Shown here one piece after another: positions 1 through 9,591 of a DNA stretch of 64,000 nucleotides. The translations under genes were made by a program, and so were the position numbers. The notes beneath the pieces were generated by a model. It saw only the letters and a list, made by a program, of their open reading frames with translations, made no database searches and was not told the origin of the DNA. The stretch comes from Rhodoblastus sp963804045 (GTDB taxonomy: Bacteria > Pseudomonadota > Alphaproteobacteria > Rhizobiales > Beijerinckiaceae). Positions within the stretch are counted from its first letter, which is position 1. Every line of letters begins with the position of its first letter. The stretch is taken from the NCBI GenBank assembly GCA_963804045.1, contig CAWDOR010000031.1, positions 160,992 through 224,991 of the forward strand, read 5' to 3'.

Positions 1-180
1 CGTTTGCGGCGGTTCTCAATATCGAAATCTGGCGACTGAATGGATAGGCTGTTCTCAAGGGTAAAGTCGGAGACTTGACGCCGACAGGGAAGGGCGGAAA
101 ACGGCGAATTGTTGACGGTCGTAACCCCGCTCTCTCGACCGTCATTCCCGTGACGAGCGCGGGCATGACGACCCCGGAGT

Positions 181-855
181 TCATGCGTCGCCGTCTTCGA
201 CAATCCCGATGGCAAACCCGTCCCAGCCCTTGGCGCCGACCGTTTGCAGGGCGGTGGCGTTCCAGCGCTTTTCCTGGCTGGCGATGTCGAACATGCGCCG
301 GATGCCCGCTATGTCCGGGCTGGCGGCTTCATCGTCGAGGATCGCGCCCTTGCGCACGACATTGTCGACGATGATGACGGTTCCCTGGCGCGATAGTTTC
401 AGCGCCCAGCGCAGGTAGGAAACATTGTTGCTTTTGTCGGCGTCGATGAACACCAGGTCGAACACCCGTTGTTCCGTCTGGAGCGTCGGCAGCGAGTCGA
501 GCGCGGGACCGACCCGCAGATCGACTTTGTCCGCTACGCCAGCGGCGGCAAAATTGGCGCGGGCGACATCGGCATGGGCCTGGGAAAATTCGAGAGTCAC
601 GATCCAGCCCTCCGCGGGCAGGGCGCGGGCGAGCCAGATGGTCGAATAGCCGCCAAGCGTGCCGATCTCCAGAATGTTTTTCGCGCCCGCGAGTCGCGCG
701 ATGAGGTGCAGGAATTTGCCCTGCGCCGGAGAGACGTCGATGGCGGGAAGCCCGGCCGCGCGATTGGCCGCCAGAACCGCGTCGAGCGCCGGGTCGGCGT
801 CGAGCAGTTTCTCGCCGATATAGGCGTCGACGTCGCCCCACCTGGTTCCTGTCAT
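181..855 (-). CDS. class I SAM-dependent O-methyltransferase
   Basis: This is a caffeoyl-CoA/catechol-type O-methyltransferase (Methyltransf_3 family) that would transfer a methyl group from SAM to a hydroxyl of a small aromatic or CoA-linked substrate in the cytoplasm. The SAM-binding loop LEIGTLGGYSTIWLA is near residues 65-80 and the acidic motif VFIDADKSNN, which binds metal in this family, is near 135-145. The start is set by AAGGAG placed 6 nt before ATG 855; an in-frame upstream start at 918 lacks such a site. The length (224 aa) is normal for the family. It is divergent from the beta-oxidation operon and shares its 5' region. The substrate cannot be told from sequence. Confidence 0.88.
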   Translation of the reverse strand: MTGTRWGDVDAYIGEKLLDADPALDAVLAANRAAGLPAIDVSPAQGKFLHLIARLAGAKNILEIGTLGGYSTIWLARALPAEGWIVTLEFSQAHADVARANFAAAGVADKVDLRVGPALDSLPTLQTEQRVFDLVFIDADKSNNVSYLRWALKLSRQGTVIIVDNVVRKGAILDDEAASPDIAGIRRMFDIASQEKRWNATALQTVGAKGWDGFAIGIVEDGDA

Positions 856-974
856 CGCCGTCTCCTTTAGGCCAAAGTGATTAAACGAAACGCCATGCGG
901 CGGGTCAATCGAACGCACCCGCTCAAAGGCGGTCTTCAGAGGTCAAGCCCTTAAAAACCGCGCGATTAAAAATA

Positions 975-990
975 AGTTCATACATGAACT
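975..990. promoter_or_regulatory. perfect palindrome, probable TetR-type operator
   Basis: AGTTCATACATGAACT is a perfect 7-bp inverted repeat with a 2-bp centre, set in AT-rich sequence. It ends 7 bp upstream of the -35 box of the beta-oxidation promoter. Palindromes of this size and position are typical of TetR-family fatty-acid regulators. The identity of the regulator is inference; no regulator gene lies beside it. Confidence 0.6.
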
Positions 991-997
991 ATTTTTC

Positions 998-1026
998 TTG
1001 ACCCCGGACGGAGCATCCCCTACCTT
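998..1026 (+). promoter_or_regulatory. sigma70-type promoter of the beta-oxidation operon
   Basis: TTGACC (998-1003) and TACCTT (1021-1026) are separated by exactly 17 bp and lie about 170 nt before the thiolase start. The match to the housekeeping consensus is good at -35 and moderate at -10. The palindrome at 975-990 sits directly upstream, where a bound repressor or activator could act. Confidence 0.55.
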
Positions 1027-1194
1027 CATGGCAAGCAAAATGATGGGGAGAGCCGCCGCGCCTGTGTCGCGACGGCAGGGAGGCCGTGGCGTGAAACGCA
1101 TCCGCTGCCAGAAATATACGCGCCGCCCGGCGCCACTGAATCGTTCCGGCCGTTTGGCCATTCCAACCGCATTTTTCACATCGGGAGATCATCA

Positions 1195-2331
1195 ATGACT
1201 CGCACTGTCATTGCGGGCTATGCGCGCTCGCCTTTCACTCTGGCGAAAAAGGGCGAACTCGCCTCGGTCAGGCCCGACGATCTCGCCGCCCAGGTCGTGG
1301 CCGGGCTGGTCGCCCGCACCGGCGTCGATCCGCAGGACATCGAGGATGTGCTCGTCGGTTGCGCCTTTCCCGAGGGCGAACAGGGTTTCAACGTCGCGCG
1401 CATCATCAGCCTGATGGCCGGCCTGCCGAAATCGGCCGGCGCCGCCACGGTCAACCGTTTCTGCGGCTCCTCCATGTCCTCGATCCATATCGCCGCCGGC
1501 GCCATAGCGCTTGGCGCGGGCCAGGCCTTCATCTGCGCCGGCGTCGAGAGCATGAGCCGGGTGCCGATGATGGGCTTCAATCCCCTGCCCAACCCGGATT
1601 TCTACGCCAAACTTCCCGGCGCCTATATGGGCATGGGCGAGACGGCGGAAAATGTCGCCAATAAGTGGCAGATCAGCCGTGGCGAGCAGGAGGCGTTCGC
1701 CCTGCGCTCGCAGCAGCGCGCCGCCGCCGCTCAGGCCGCCGGCAAGTTCAAGGACGAGATCGTCACCATCAAGGGCCGCAAGGGCGAAGTGAGCCTCGAC
1801 GGCTGCCCGCGTCCCGAAACCACGCTGGAAACCTTGGCCGGGCTCAAACTGGCCTTCGACGCCAACGGGTCGGTGACCGCCGGGACCTCCTCGCCGCTGA
1901 CCGACGGCGCCTCCGCCGTTCTGGTCTGTTCCGAGGATTACGCCAAAGCCAAAGGCCTTGAAGTCCTGGCCATCGTGAAAAGTGTCGCGGTCTGCGGCTG
2001 CGATCCCGAAATCATGGGCATAGGCCCGGTCGGGGCCACCAGGAAGGCGCTGGCCCGCGCTGGCCTCGAAGCCAAACAGCTCGACGTGGTCGAACTCAAC
2101 GAGGCCTTCGCCTCGCAGGCCATCGCCTGCATCCGCGAACTCGGTCTCGACATAGAAAAAGTCAATATCGACGGCGGGGCCATTGCGCTGGGCCATCCGC
2201 TCGGCGCCACCGGCGCCCGCATCGTCGGCAAGGCCGCGAGCCTGCTGCGCCGCGAAAAGGGCAAATATGCCCTGGCGACCCAGTGCATCGGCGGGGGGCA
2301 GGGCATCGCCACCATTCTGGAGGCGGTGTGA
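1195..2331 (+). CDS. thiolase (acetyl-CoA acyltransferase)
   Basis: This is a thiolase of 378 aa that would cleave 3-ketoacyl-CoA to acetyl-CoA and a shortened acyl-CoA, the last step of beta-oxidation. The nucleophilic cysteine is Cys90 in NRFCGSS. The C-terminal half carries the histidine motif GHPLGATGAR and the second catalytic cysteine in CIGGGQG, so all catalytic residues are present. It is the first gene of an operon with the FadB-like enzyme (1-bp TGATG overlap) and an acyl-CoA dehydrogenase, which favours the degradative FadA role over biosynthetic PhaA. A promoter and palindrome lie upstream at 975-1026. Confidence 0.93.
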   Translation: MTRTVIAGYARSPFTLAKKGELASVRPDDLAAQVVAGLVARTGVDPQDIEDVLVGCAFPEGEQGFNVARIISLMAGLPKSAGAATVNRFCGSSMSSIHIAAGAIALGAGQAFICAGVESMSRVPMMGFNPLPNPDFYAKLPGAYMGMGETAENVANKWQISRGEQEAFALRSQQRAAAAQAAGKFKDEIVTIKGRKGEVSLDGCPRPETTLETLAGLKLAFDANGSVTAGTSSPLTDGASAVLVCSEDYAKAKGLEVLAIVKSVAVCGCDPEIMGIGPVGATRKALARAGLEAKQLDVVELNEAFASQAIACIRELGLDIEKVNIDGGAIALGHPLGATGARIVGKAASLLRREKGKYALATQCIGGGQGIATILEAV

Positions 2332-4652
2332 TGGTTCAGATCAAGAAAGTCGCCGTCATCGGCTCTGGAGTCATGGGCGCCGGCATCGCCGCCCAGGTCG
2401 CCAATTCCGGCACGCCGGTGGTGTTGCTCGACATTGTCCCGGCCGGCGCGACCAACCGCAATATCGTGGCCGAAGGCGCCGTCGCCAGGCTGCTGAAGAC
2501 CGATCCCGCGCCGCTGATGAGCAAGGCGGCGGCCAGGCTCATCACCACCGGCAATATCGAGGATCACCTCGAACTGCTGCGCGATTGCGACTGGATTGTC
2601 GAAGTTGTGATTGAGCGTCTCGACATCAAGCAGGCGCTCTATAAAAAAATCGACGCCCATCGCAAGCCCGAGGCGATCGTCTCCTCCAACACTTCGACCA
2701 TTCCCTTGGCAAAACTGGTCGAGGGGCAGTCGGAAGCTTTCGCCGAAAAATTCGTCATCACCCATTTCTTCAATCCACCGCGTTACATGCGGCTGCTTGA
2801 GCTGGTGACCAGCGACAAGAACAGCGCCGAAACCGTCAAGACGGTCGCGGATTTCTGCGACTATCGGCTGGGCAAGGGCGTGGTGGTCTGCAAGGACAGG
2901 CCCGGCTTCATCGCCAACCGGCTCGGCGTCTACTGGATGCAGGCGGCGGTGGTGCTGGCCTTCGAACATAAGCTGGACATCGAGGAGGCCGACGCCATCA
3001 TCGGCAAGCCCTTGGGCATTCCCAAGACCGGCGTGTTCGGCCTGCTCGATCTCGTCGGTCTCGACCTGATGCCGCATATCAACGCCAGCATGGCCTCGGC
3101 TTTGCCGCCGGACGACGCTTTTCACACCATGAACAAGCCGATGCCCTTGATCGAAAAAATGATCGCGGAGGGCTATACCGGGCGCAAGGGCAAGGGCGGT
3201 TTTTACCGGCTCAATCGCGAAAAGGGCAAGCTGAAGGAAGCCATCGATCTCGCCACGGGCGACTATCGCGCGCAGAAAAAAGTCCGGGTCGAGGCGGTCG
3301 AAGCCGGCGGCAGGGATTTGAAGAAACTGCTGACGCATGACAGCAACGCTGGCCGCTACGCCTGGGATGTGGTGAGGGAGACGCTGACCTATGCGGCGGC
3401 GCTGGTCGGCGACGCGGCCGACGACATCTTCTCCATCGATGAGGCCATGCGCCTGGGATATGCGTGGAAATGGGGGCCGTTCGAGCTGCTCGACAAGATC
3501 GGCGCCGATTGGTTCGCCGCCCGTCTGGAACAGGAGGGCCGCACGATCCCGCCGATTCTCAAGGCGGCCAAGGGCAAGACGTTCTACCGCATCGAGGGCG
3601 GCAAGCGTCAGGCGCTCACGCTGGCTGGCGACTATGTCACGCTGGAGCGCCCCGAGGGCGTTCTGCTGCTCGCCGACATCAAGCTGACCTCAAAACCGGT
3701 GCTGAAAAACGGCTCGGCCTCGGTCTGGGACATTGGCGATGGCGTGCTCTGTTTCGAATTCACGGGCATGATGAATTCGCTCGACGCCGATGTCGTGGCC
3801 TTGCTCGGCCAGACCATCGCTCTGGTGCAAAAGAGCTACAGGGCTCTGGTCATCTATAATGAGGGGTCGAATTTCTCGGTCGGCGCCAATCTCGGCCTGG
3901 CCCTGTTCGCCGCCAATGTCGCCGCCTGGAGCGAGATCGAGCAATTGGTCGGCTTCGGCCAGCACACCTACAAGGCGCTCAAATATGCGCCTTTCCCGGT
4001 GGTTGGCGCGCCCGCCGGCATGGCGCTGGGCGGCGGCTGCGAAATCCTGCTGCATTCCGACGCCATCCAGGCCCATGCCGAGAGCTATATCGGCCTGGTC
4101 GAGGTCGGCGTCGGCCTGATTCCCGGCTGGGGCGGCTGCAAGGAAATGCTCGCCCGCTGGCAGGCCAATCCAAGAATGCCCAAGGGCCCCATGCCCGCGG
4201 TGGCGCAAGTGTTCGAATATATTTCGACCGCGCGCGTCGCCAAATCCGCGGCCGAAGCTCAGGAAATGCTGATCCTGCGCAAGGACGACGGCATTACCAT
4301 GAACCGCACCCGGCTGCTCCACGACGCCAAGATGAAGGCGCTTGAACTGGCGGAAAACTACAAGCCGCCGGAGCCGCCGGTCTATCGCCTGCCCGGACCC
4401 TCGGGGAAACTGGCTTTGGACATGGCGGTGGAGGGTTTCGCCAAAATGGGCAAGGCCACCAAGCACGATGTCGTGGTTTCCGGCGCGCTGGCCGAGATTC
4501 TCTCTGGCGGCGACACCGAATATTTTCAGGACTTGAGCGAGGACCGCGTCCTCGAACTGGAGCGCAAGAGCTTTATGCGCCTGGTGCGCACGCCCGACAG
4601 CATCGCCCGGATCGAGCATATGCTCGAAACCGGCAAGCCGCTCCGCAACTGA
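2331..4652 (+). CDS. 3-hydroxyacyl-CoA dehydrogenase / enoyl-CoA hydratase, FadB-like
   Basis: This is a 773-aa bifunctional beta-oxidation enzyme. The N-terminal Rossmann motif GSGVMGAGIA (about residues 10-19) binds NAD, and 3-hydroxyacyl-CoA dehydrogenase N and C domains follow to about residue 400. The C-terminal third has a crotonase/enoyl-CoA hydratase fold with MALGGGCEILLHSD and a GLVEVGVGLIPGWGG segment. This order (dehydrogenase first, hydratase last) is the reverse of E. coli FadB and is common in proteobacteria. The ATG at 2331 overlaps the thiolase stop by 1 bp, so translation is probably coupled. It should act on the enoyl-CoA produced by the acyl-CoA dehydrogenase downstream. 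Confidence 0.92.
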   Translation: MVQIKKVAVIGSGVMGAGIAAQVANSGTPVVLLDIVPAGATNRNIVAEGAVARLLKTDPAPLMSKAAARLITTGNIEDHLELLRDCDWIVEVVIERLDIKQALYKKIDAHRKPEAIVSSNTSTIPLAKLVEGQSEAFAEKFVITHFFNPPRYMRLLELVTSDKNSAETVKTVADFCDYRLGKGVVVCKDRPGFIANRLGVYWMQAAVVLAFEHKLDIEEADAIIGKPLGIPKTGVFGLLDLVGLDLMPHINASMASALPPDDAFHTMNKPMPLIEKMIAEGYTGRKGKGGFYRLNREKGKLKEAIDLATGDYRAQKKVRVEAVEAGGRDLKKLLTHDSNAGRYAWDVVRETLTYAAALVGDAADDIFSIDEAMRLGYAWKWGPFELLDKIGADWFAARLEQEGRTIPPILKAAKGKTFYRIEGGKRQALTLAGDYVTLERPEGVLLLADIKLTSKPVLKNGSASVWDIGDGVLCFEFTGMMNSLDADVVALLGQTIALVQKSYRALVIYNEGSNFSVGANLGLALFAANVAAWSEIEQLVGFGQHTYKALKYAPFPVVGAPAGMALGGGCEILLHSDAIQAHAESYIGLVEVGVGLIPGWGGCKEMLARWQANPRMPKGPMPAVAQVFEYISTARVAKSAAEAQEMLILRKDDGITMNRTRLLHDAKMKALELAENYKPPEPPVYRLPGPSGKLALDMAVEGFAKMGKATKHDVVVSGALAEILSGGDTEYFQDLSEDRVLELERKSFMRLVRTPDSIARIEHMLETGKPLRN

Positions 4653-4670
4653 TCGCAAAGGGGATTTGAC

Positions 4671-6449
4671 ATGCCCGCCTACAAGGCTCCGCTGCGCGAC
4701 ATGCGCTATGTGCTTTACGACCTGCATGGCGGCGACGATCTGACGTCGCTGCCCGGTTACGAGGATTTTTCCCGCGACACGCTCGACGCCGTGCTCGAGG
4801 AAGCGGCGAAAGTCTGCGAGGAAGTGTTGCAACCGCTCAACCGCCCCGGCGACGAGGAGGGCTGCCATTACGAAAATGGCGCGGTGCGCACGCCCAAGGG
4901 GTTTGTCGAGGCCTATAAGCTGTTCCGCGAGGGCGGCTGGACCTCGATCGCCTGCGATCCCGACTACGGCGGACAGGGCCTGCCGGCGGCAGTCAACTCG
5001 CTGGTCGAGGAAATGATCTGTTCGTCCAACCTGTCCTTCGGCATGTACCCGGGCCTGTCGCATGGCGCCTATGTGTCGCTGCACGGCTATGGCTCTGAGG
5101 AATTGAAACAGGCCTACCTGCCCAAGCTGGTCGACGGAACCTGGTCGGGCACCATGTGCCTCACCGAGCCGCATTGCGGCACCGATCTCGGCTTGATGCG
5201 CACCAAGGCGATTCCGCAGGACGACGGCTCGTTTAAAATCTCGGGAACGAAAATCTTCATCTCCGCCGGCGAGCACGATCTCACCGAGAACATCGTCCAT
5301 CTGGTGCTGGCGAAAATCCCCGAGGGGCCCAAGGGCATCAAGGGCGTCAGCCTGTTCCTAGTCCCCAAGTTCCTGCCCAAGGCGGATGGGACTCCCGGCG
5401 AGCGCAATGGCGCGCGCTGCGGCTCGATCGAGCACAAGATGGGCATCAAGGCCTCGGCGACCTGCGTGATGAATTTCGACGACGCCAAGGGCTGGCTGAT
5501 CGGCGAGAAGCACAAGGGCATGCAGGCCATGTTCGCCATGATGAACACCGAGCGCGTGGCGGTCGGCGTGCAGGGTCTGGGCCTGGCCGAAGCCTCCTAT
5601 CAAGGGGCGGTCGCCTATGCGAAAGAGCGCTTGCAAGGCCGTTCCTTGTCGGGCGCAAAATATCCGGACAAACCGGCGGACCCGCTGATCGTCCATCCCG
5701 ACATCCGCCGCATGCTGCTGACCCAGCGCGCCTATATCGAGGGCTCCAGGGCGCTGGCGGTCTGGGCGGCCAAGGCCATTGACACGGCGAAAAAGCATCC
5801 AGACCCCGCAGAGCGGGCCAAGGCGGAGGATTTCGTCGCCATCGTCACCCCTGTCATCAAGGCCTTTCTCACCGACGCCGGCTATGAGGCGACCAATCTC
5901 GGCGTGCAGGTCCTAGGCGGCCATGGTTATATTCGCGAACACGGCATGGAGCAGTTCATCCGCGACTGCCGCATCGCTCAGATCTACGAAGGCGCCAATG
6001 GCGTGCAGGCGCTCGATCTGGTCGGGCGCAAAATGCCCGCCCATGCCGGCCGCTATCTGCGCTCGGTGTTCCATCCGATCTCAGAATATATCGAAACCAA
6101 CAAGAACAAGCCGGAGCTGGCCGATTTCATCGGGCCGCTGGCCAAGGCTTTTGGACGTCTGCAACAGGCGACGCTGCATGTGGCGCGCGTCGGCATGGCC
6201 AGGCCCGACGAGGCCGGCGCGGCGGCCAGCGATTACCTTCGGCTGTTTGGCCTGACCACGCTGGCTTATCTCTGGGCGCGCATGGCGGAAATCAGCCTGC
6301 CGCAGGCCGAGGGCGACACCTTCCACAAGGCCAAGGTGTTGACGGCGCGCTTCTATATGGAGCGGCTGCTGCCGCAGACCGGCGCGCTGCTCTCGGCGGT
6401 CACCGCCGGCGGCAAGTCGATGATGGCTTTTGAGGAAGCCGCCTTCTGA
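4671..6449 (+). CDS. acyl-CoA dehydrogenase with C-terminal domain
   Basis: This is a 592-aa FAD-dependent acyl-CoA dehydrogenase for the first step of beta-oxidation. The N-terminal, middle (CLTEPHCGTDLG) and C-terminal flavin domains are in order. The probable catalytic base is Glu440 in IYEGANGVQ, the position used by this larger subfamily. An extra C-terminal domain of about 130 residues distinguishes it from the 380-aa short-chain forms. The gene lies 18 nt after the FadB-like gene and is clearly in the same operon. Electrons would pass to ETF; an etfA fragment elsewhere in this window (31278-31587) is not functional, so ETF must be encoded elsewhere. Confidence 0.92.
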   Translation: MPAYKAPLRDMRYVLYDLHGGDDLTSLPGYEDFSRDTLDAVLEEAAKVCEEVLQPLNRPGDEEGCHYENGAVRTPKGFVEAYKLFREGGWTSIACDPDYGGQGLPAAVNSLVEEMICSSNLSFGMYPGLSHGAYVSLHGYGSEELKQAYLPKLVDGTWSGTMCLTEPHCGTDLGLMRTKAIPQDDGSFKISGTKIFISAGEHDLTENIVHLVLAKIPEGPKGIKGVSLFLVPKFLPKADGTPGERNGARCGSIEHKMGIKASATCVMNFDDAKGWLIGEKHKGMQAMFAMMNTERVAVGVQGLGLAEASYQGAVAYAKERLQGRSLSGAKYPDKPADPLIVHPDIRRMLLTQRAYIEGSRALAVWAAKAIDTAKKHPDPAERAKAEDFVAIVTPVIKAFLTDAGYEATNLGVQVLGGHGYIREHGMEQFIRDCRIAQIYEGANGVQALDLVGRKMPAHAGRYLRSVFHPISEYIETNKNKPELADFIGPLAKAFGRLQQATLHVARVGMARPDEAGAAASDYLRLFGLTTLAYLWARMAEISLPQAEGDTFHKAKVLTARFYMERLLPQTGALLSAVTAGGKSMMAFEEAAF

Positions 6450-6500
6450 CGAAACCTGGAAGGACGTGACGCCGATCAACGGCGCAAAGGGGAGGAAACG

Positions 6501-6863
6501 ATGAAACGGATGATGCTGACGGTCGCGGCGCTGCTGGTCGCCGCGCCGGCTCTGGCCGGAGATATTGTCGGCGAATGGAAGCGCACCGATGGCAAGTCGC
6601 GCATCCGCATGGCGCCCTGCGGCGGCGCCATTTGCGGGACGGTGACCTGGCTGCGCGACGCCAATTCGCCGGCTCATGTGGGACAGCAGGTGTTCTTCGG
6701 CCTTAAGCCCACGGGCGGCGGCTGGGAGGGCGAGGCCTTCAATCCCGAGGACGGCAGAACCTATTCCGGCAAGGTGACGGTGTCGGGCGGGAGCATGCTC
6801 ACCAAGGGCTGCGTGCTCGGCGGTCTCATCTGCAAATCGGTGAGCTGGTCGCGGATCGATTGA
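6501..6863 (+). CDS. secreted DUF2147 family protein
   Basis: This is a small (120 aa) exported protein. Residues 1-19 form a clear signal peptide ending APALAG. The mature part has the DUF2147 pattern: GEWKRTDGKSRIRM near the start and paired cysteines in CGGAICG and CVLGGLICKS. A strong ribosome site (GGGGAGGAAACG) precedes ATG 6501. It follows the acyl-CoA dehydrogenase by 51 nt in the same direction and may be the last gene of that operon. The function of DUF2147 proteins is unknown; they are small beta-rich periplasmic proteins. Confidence 0.82.
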   Translation: MKRMMLTVAALLVAAPALAGDIVGEWKRTDGKSRIRMAPCGGAICGTVTWLRDANSPAHVGQQVFFGLKPTGGGWEGEAFNPEDGRTYSGKVTVSGGSMLTKGCVLGGLICKSVSWSRID

Positions 6864-6869
6864 ACCCTC

Positions 6870-9425
6870 TCACTCCGCAGCCGCCGTCCAATGGGCGCCG
6901 GCGCCGAGGTCGGCGAGCATGGCCGGCACATCGCCGGCCTCGCGCGGCTTGCTGAACAGGAACCCCTGGGCCTCGCGGCAGCCGCGCCGCTCCAGGGCGC
7001 TCATCTGCTCTTCCGTCTCCACGCCCTCGGCAAGGGCGCACATGTCCAGCCCGTCGCAAATATCGGAGACAGCCTGGACGATGGCGTCGCTCTGGCGCGA
7101 ATGGTCGAGCCCCTGGGTAAAGGCGCGGTCGATTTTGACCTTGTCGAAGGGGAAGCTTTGCAGATAGCTCAGCGATGAATAGCCGGTGCCGAAATCGTCG
7201 AGGGCGATGCGCACGCCAAGCGTCTTGAGCCTGTGCAAAGTTGCGAGAGTCGCTTCGCTGTCCCTGAGCATCACGCTCTCCGTGATTTCCAGTTCGAGCC
7301 GCTGCGGCGCCAGGCCGCTGATGGCGAGCGCCGCCGCGACGGTTTCGACCAGGTCGCGATTGGCGAATTGCGCGGCCGAGAGATTGACGGCGACGCCGAT
7401 CTCCTCCGGCCATAACGCCGCTTCGGCGCAGGCGCGGCGCAGCACCCAGGCGCCGAGCGGCACGATCAGGCCGCTCTCCTCGACCAGGGGTATGAAGTCG
7501 TCAGGGGGGATCAGACCCCGGTCCGGATGGCGCCAGCGGATCAGGGCTTCAAAACATTTCACCCGCCGGCGGGGCACATCGACAATAGGTTGATAAAACA
7601 GGGTGAATTCGCCGCGCTCCAATGCCCGGCGCAGATCCAGTTCGACGGCGCGGCGCATCTGCATGCGCGCATTCATTTCCGGTTCGAAGCAGCGCCAGCA
7701 GCCGCGCCCCTGTTCCTTGGCGCGGTAGAGCGCCATATCCGCCGCCTTGAGCAGGTCGTCATGCTGCAAGCCGTCGCCGGGCGCGAGCGCAATGCCGATG
7801 CTGACGCCGACCGCCAGGCTTTGCCCGTCGATGTCGAAGGGCCGGGAAATGGTCTCGATCAGCCGACGCGCCAGCGCCATGGCGTCGAGGGGATCAGCGA
7901 GCTGGGTCTGGACGATGGCGAATTCGTCGCCGCCGAGCCGCGCCAGCGTGTCGGTTTCGCGCAATTCGGCGCGCAGCCGTTTCGCCGCCTCGATCAGCAG
8001 ACGATCGCCGACCGGATGGCCGAGTGTGTCGTTGATCTCCTTGAACCGGTCGAGATCAAGACAGAGCAGGGCGAAAGCCTCGCCACGCCGGGCGCGGGCC
8101 AGGGCCTTTTCCATGCGGTGCTGAAACAGCGTGCGGTTGGGCAGGCCGGTCAGGGCGTCGTGGCGCGCGGCATGGGCCAATTGGCTCTCGGCCTGCTTGC
8201 GCTCGGTGACGTCGATGACCACGCCGATGGAGCAGAGGGCGTTGCCAGCCTCGTCGTAAATGTAATTGGCGCGCGCCTCCATGTGACGAATGGGGCCGTC
8301 GGGCTCGCGGCGGAAGCGATAATGGGTGGACATTTCCTGCTGCCGCTGCTTCTGGTGGTCGCGCATCTCGCCGACGACCCGCTCGGCGTCCTCGGGCAGC
8401 AGCGTGGCGAGCCAGGTTTGCGCGGGTATCGGCGCTTCGCCTGACGGCAGGCCATGCAGGGCGCGGATCTCCGGCCCGCATTCGATCTGTCCGCCGCGGG
8501 TGAAATCGCGCTTGAACGCGCCTATGCCGCCAATGTTCATGCTGAGACGGAGCTGGGTCTCATTGGCGCGCAAGCGTTCCTCGGCCAGCTTGCGCTCGGT
8601 CACGTCGATCACCACGCCCACCGAACTTACCGGCCGTCCCTCCGCATCGAAGCAATAGCGCGCGCGCATTTCGATATGGCGCAGGCCGCCGCCATCGAGC
8701 CTGTTGACGCGATAGTCATAGGCGATTTCCGGAACCCGTGTGCGGATCGCGGTTTCCATCGCTTCGATGAGCCCCGGACGATCCTCCGGCAACACCGAAG
8801 CCATCCAGACTTCCGTCGGCAATGGCGCCTCGCCGCGATTAACGCCGAAAATCTCGCGCATCTGCCCGCCGCAACGGATCAGGCCGGTGGAAAAATCGCG
8901 CGTAAAACTGCCAATGCGCCCGCCTTCCTGACTCAGCCGAAGAAACTGCTCGCTCTCGCGCAGCTTCTCGGTGGCTTCCAGGGCCTCGCTAACATCCTGA
9001 AGCACGGCGAGGCAGCGCGGGGGCGCGCCATTCGCGTCGCGTTTCCACAGGGTGACGCCAATTCGCACCCAGATGGTTTCGCCAGCCGGACCAATATGGC
9101 GGACTGTGGCCTCCCATTGCTCATCCCTGGCCATGGCGCTCAGCCATTCGGCGCGCGCCTTTTCCAAATCGTCGGGATGGATGACGTCGGGTGGCCCCAT
9201 TTGTAACAATTGCGCCCGGGGACGGCGGAGAATTTCGCAGAAACGGTTATTGACGCGAACAAAGCGAATGGTGGCCATGTCGACTTCGGACACGCCCGCC
9301 GCGCCAATGTCGAACAGAGCGCGCAGGGCCGCGTCTGTTTCCGCTTCGATCTCGTCAATCCGACGAGGCCTCGCCGCGAAGGCCAAGGAACATTTCCGCG
9401 CGAATTTGCCGAGAAAAGACAACAT
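6870..9425 (-). CDS. PAS-PAS-PAS-GGDEF-EAL cyclic-di-GMP signalling protein
   Basis: This 851-aa protein has three PAS-type sensor repeats (about residues 35-150, 160-280 and 290-410; the last two end in near-identical SIGVVIDVTERK segments), a GGDEF domain (motif intact near residue 497) and an EAL domain (CFEALIRWRHP near 625; DDFGTGYSSLSYL present). An RxxD sequence (RETD) lies before the GGDEF motif, so product inhibition of the cyclase is possible. Both catalytic motifs look complete, so it could make or degrade c-di-GMP. No membrane segment is obvious. Its stop lies 6 bp from the convergent DUF2147 gene. Confidence 0.9.
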   Translation of the reverse strand: MLSFLGKFARKCSLAFAARPRRIDEIEAETDAALRALFDIGAAGVSEVDMATIRFVRVNNRFCEILRRPRAQLLQMGPPDVIHPDDLEKARAEWLSAMARDEQWEATVRHIGPAGETIWVRIGVTLWKRDANGAPPRCLAVLQDVSEALEATEKLRESEQFLRLSQEGGRIGSFTRDFSTGLIRCGGQMREIFGVNRGEAPLPTEVWMASVLPEDRPGLIEAMETAIRTRVPEIAYDYRVNRLDGGGLRHIEMRARYCFDAEGRPVSSVGVVIDVTERKLAEERLRANETQLRLSMNIGGIGAFKRDFTRGGQIECGPEIRALHGLPSGEAPIPAQTWLATLLPEDAERVVGEMRDHQKQRQQEMSTHYRFRREPDGPIRHMEARANYIYDEAGNALCSIGVVIDVTERKQAESQLAHAARHDALTGLPNRTLFQHRMEKALARARRGEAFALLCLDLDRFKEINDTLGHPVGDRLLIEAAKRLRAELRETDTLARLGGDEFAIVQTQLADPLDAMALARRLIETISRPFDIDGQSLAVGVSIGIALAPGDGLQHDDLLKAADMALYRAKEQGRGCWRCFEPEMNARMQMRRAVELDLRRALERGEFTLFYQPIVDVPRRRVKCFEALIRWRHPDRGLIPPDDFIPLVEESGLIVPLGAWVLRRACAEAALWPEEIGVAVNLSAAQFANRDLVETVAAALAISGLAPQRLELEITESVMLRDSEATLATLHRLKTLGVRIALDDFGTGYSSLSYLQSFPFDKVKIDRAFTQGLDHSRQSDAIVQAVSDICDGLDMCALAEGVETEEQMSALERRGCREAQGFLFSKPREAGDVPAMLADLGAGAHWTAAAE

Positions 9426-9591
9426 GCCGGTTCCGCAAGCCCAGGATCCGCGCGGGGCGCGGCGATGAGGCTTCCGACATGAAGCGCTGAGACGGCGCCA
9501 TGATGGCGTCCCGCAGAAGACTGCGCCTTGGACGCTATCGAAGTTTAAATAACGAAGGGCGAAGATATTCCCTAAAGATTTGATGAATTTG

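Noticed and set aside
3..47. Possible last codons of a gene entering the window (frame reads FAAVLNIEIWRLNG then stop)
   Set aside because: Only 14 residues are available. The ending has some resemblance to asparagine-synthetase tails but cannot be supported.
3690..5300. 536-codon antisense frame across the fadB-like and acyl-CoA dehydrogenase genes
   Set aside because: The sense strand has strong family matches throughout; the antisense frame is a GC-bias shadow, as are similar frames at 1192-2196, 1938-3338, 9580-11556 and 13401-15353.
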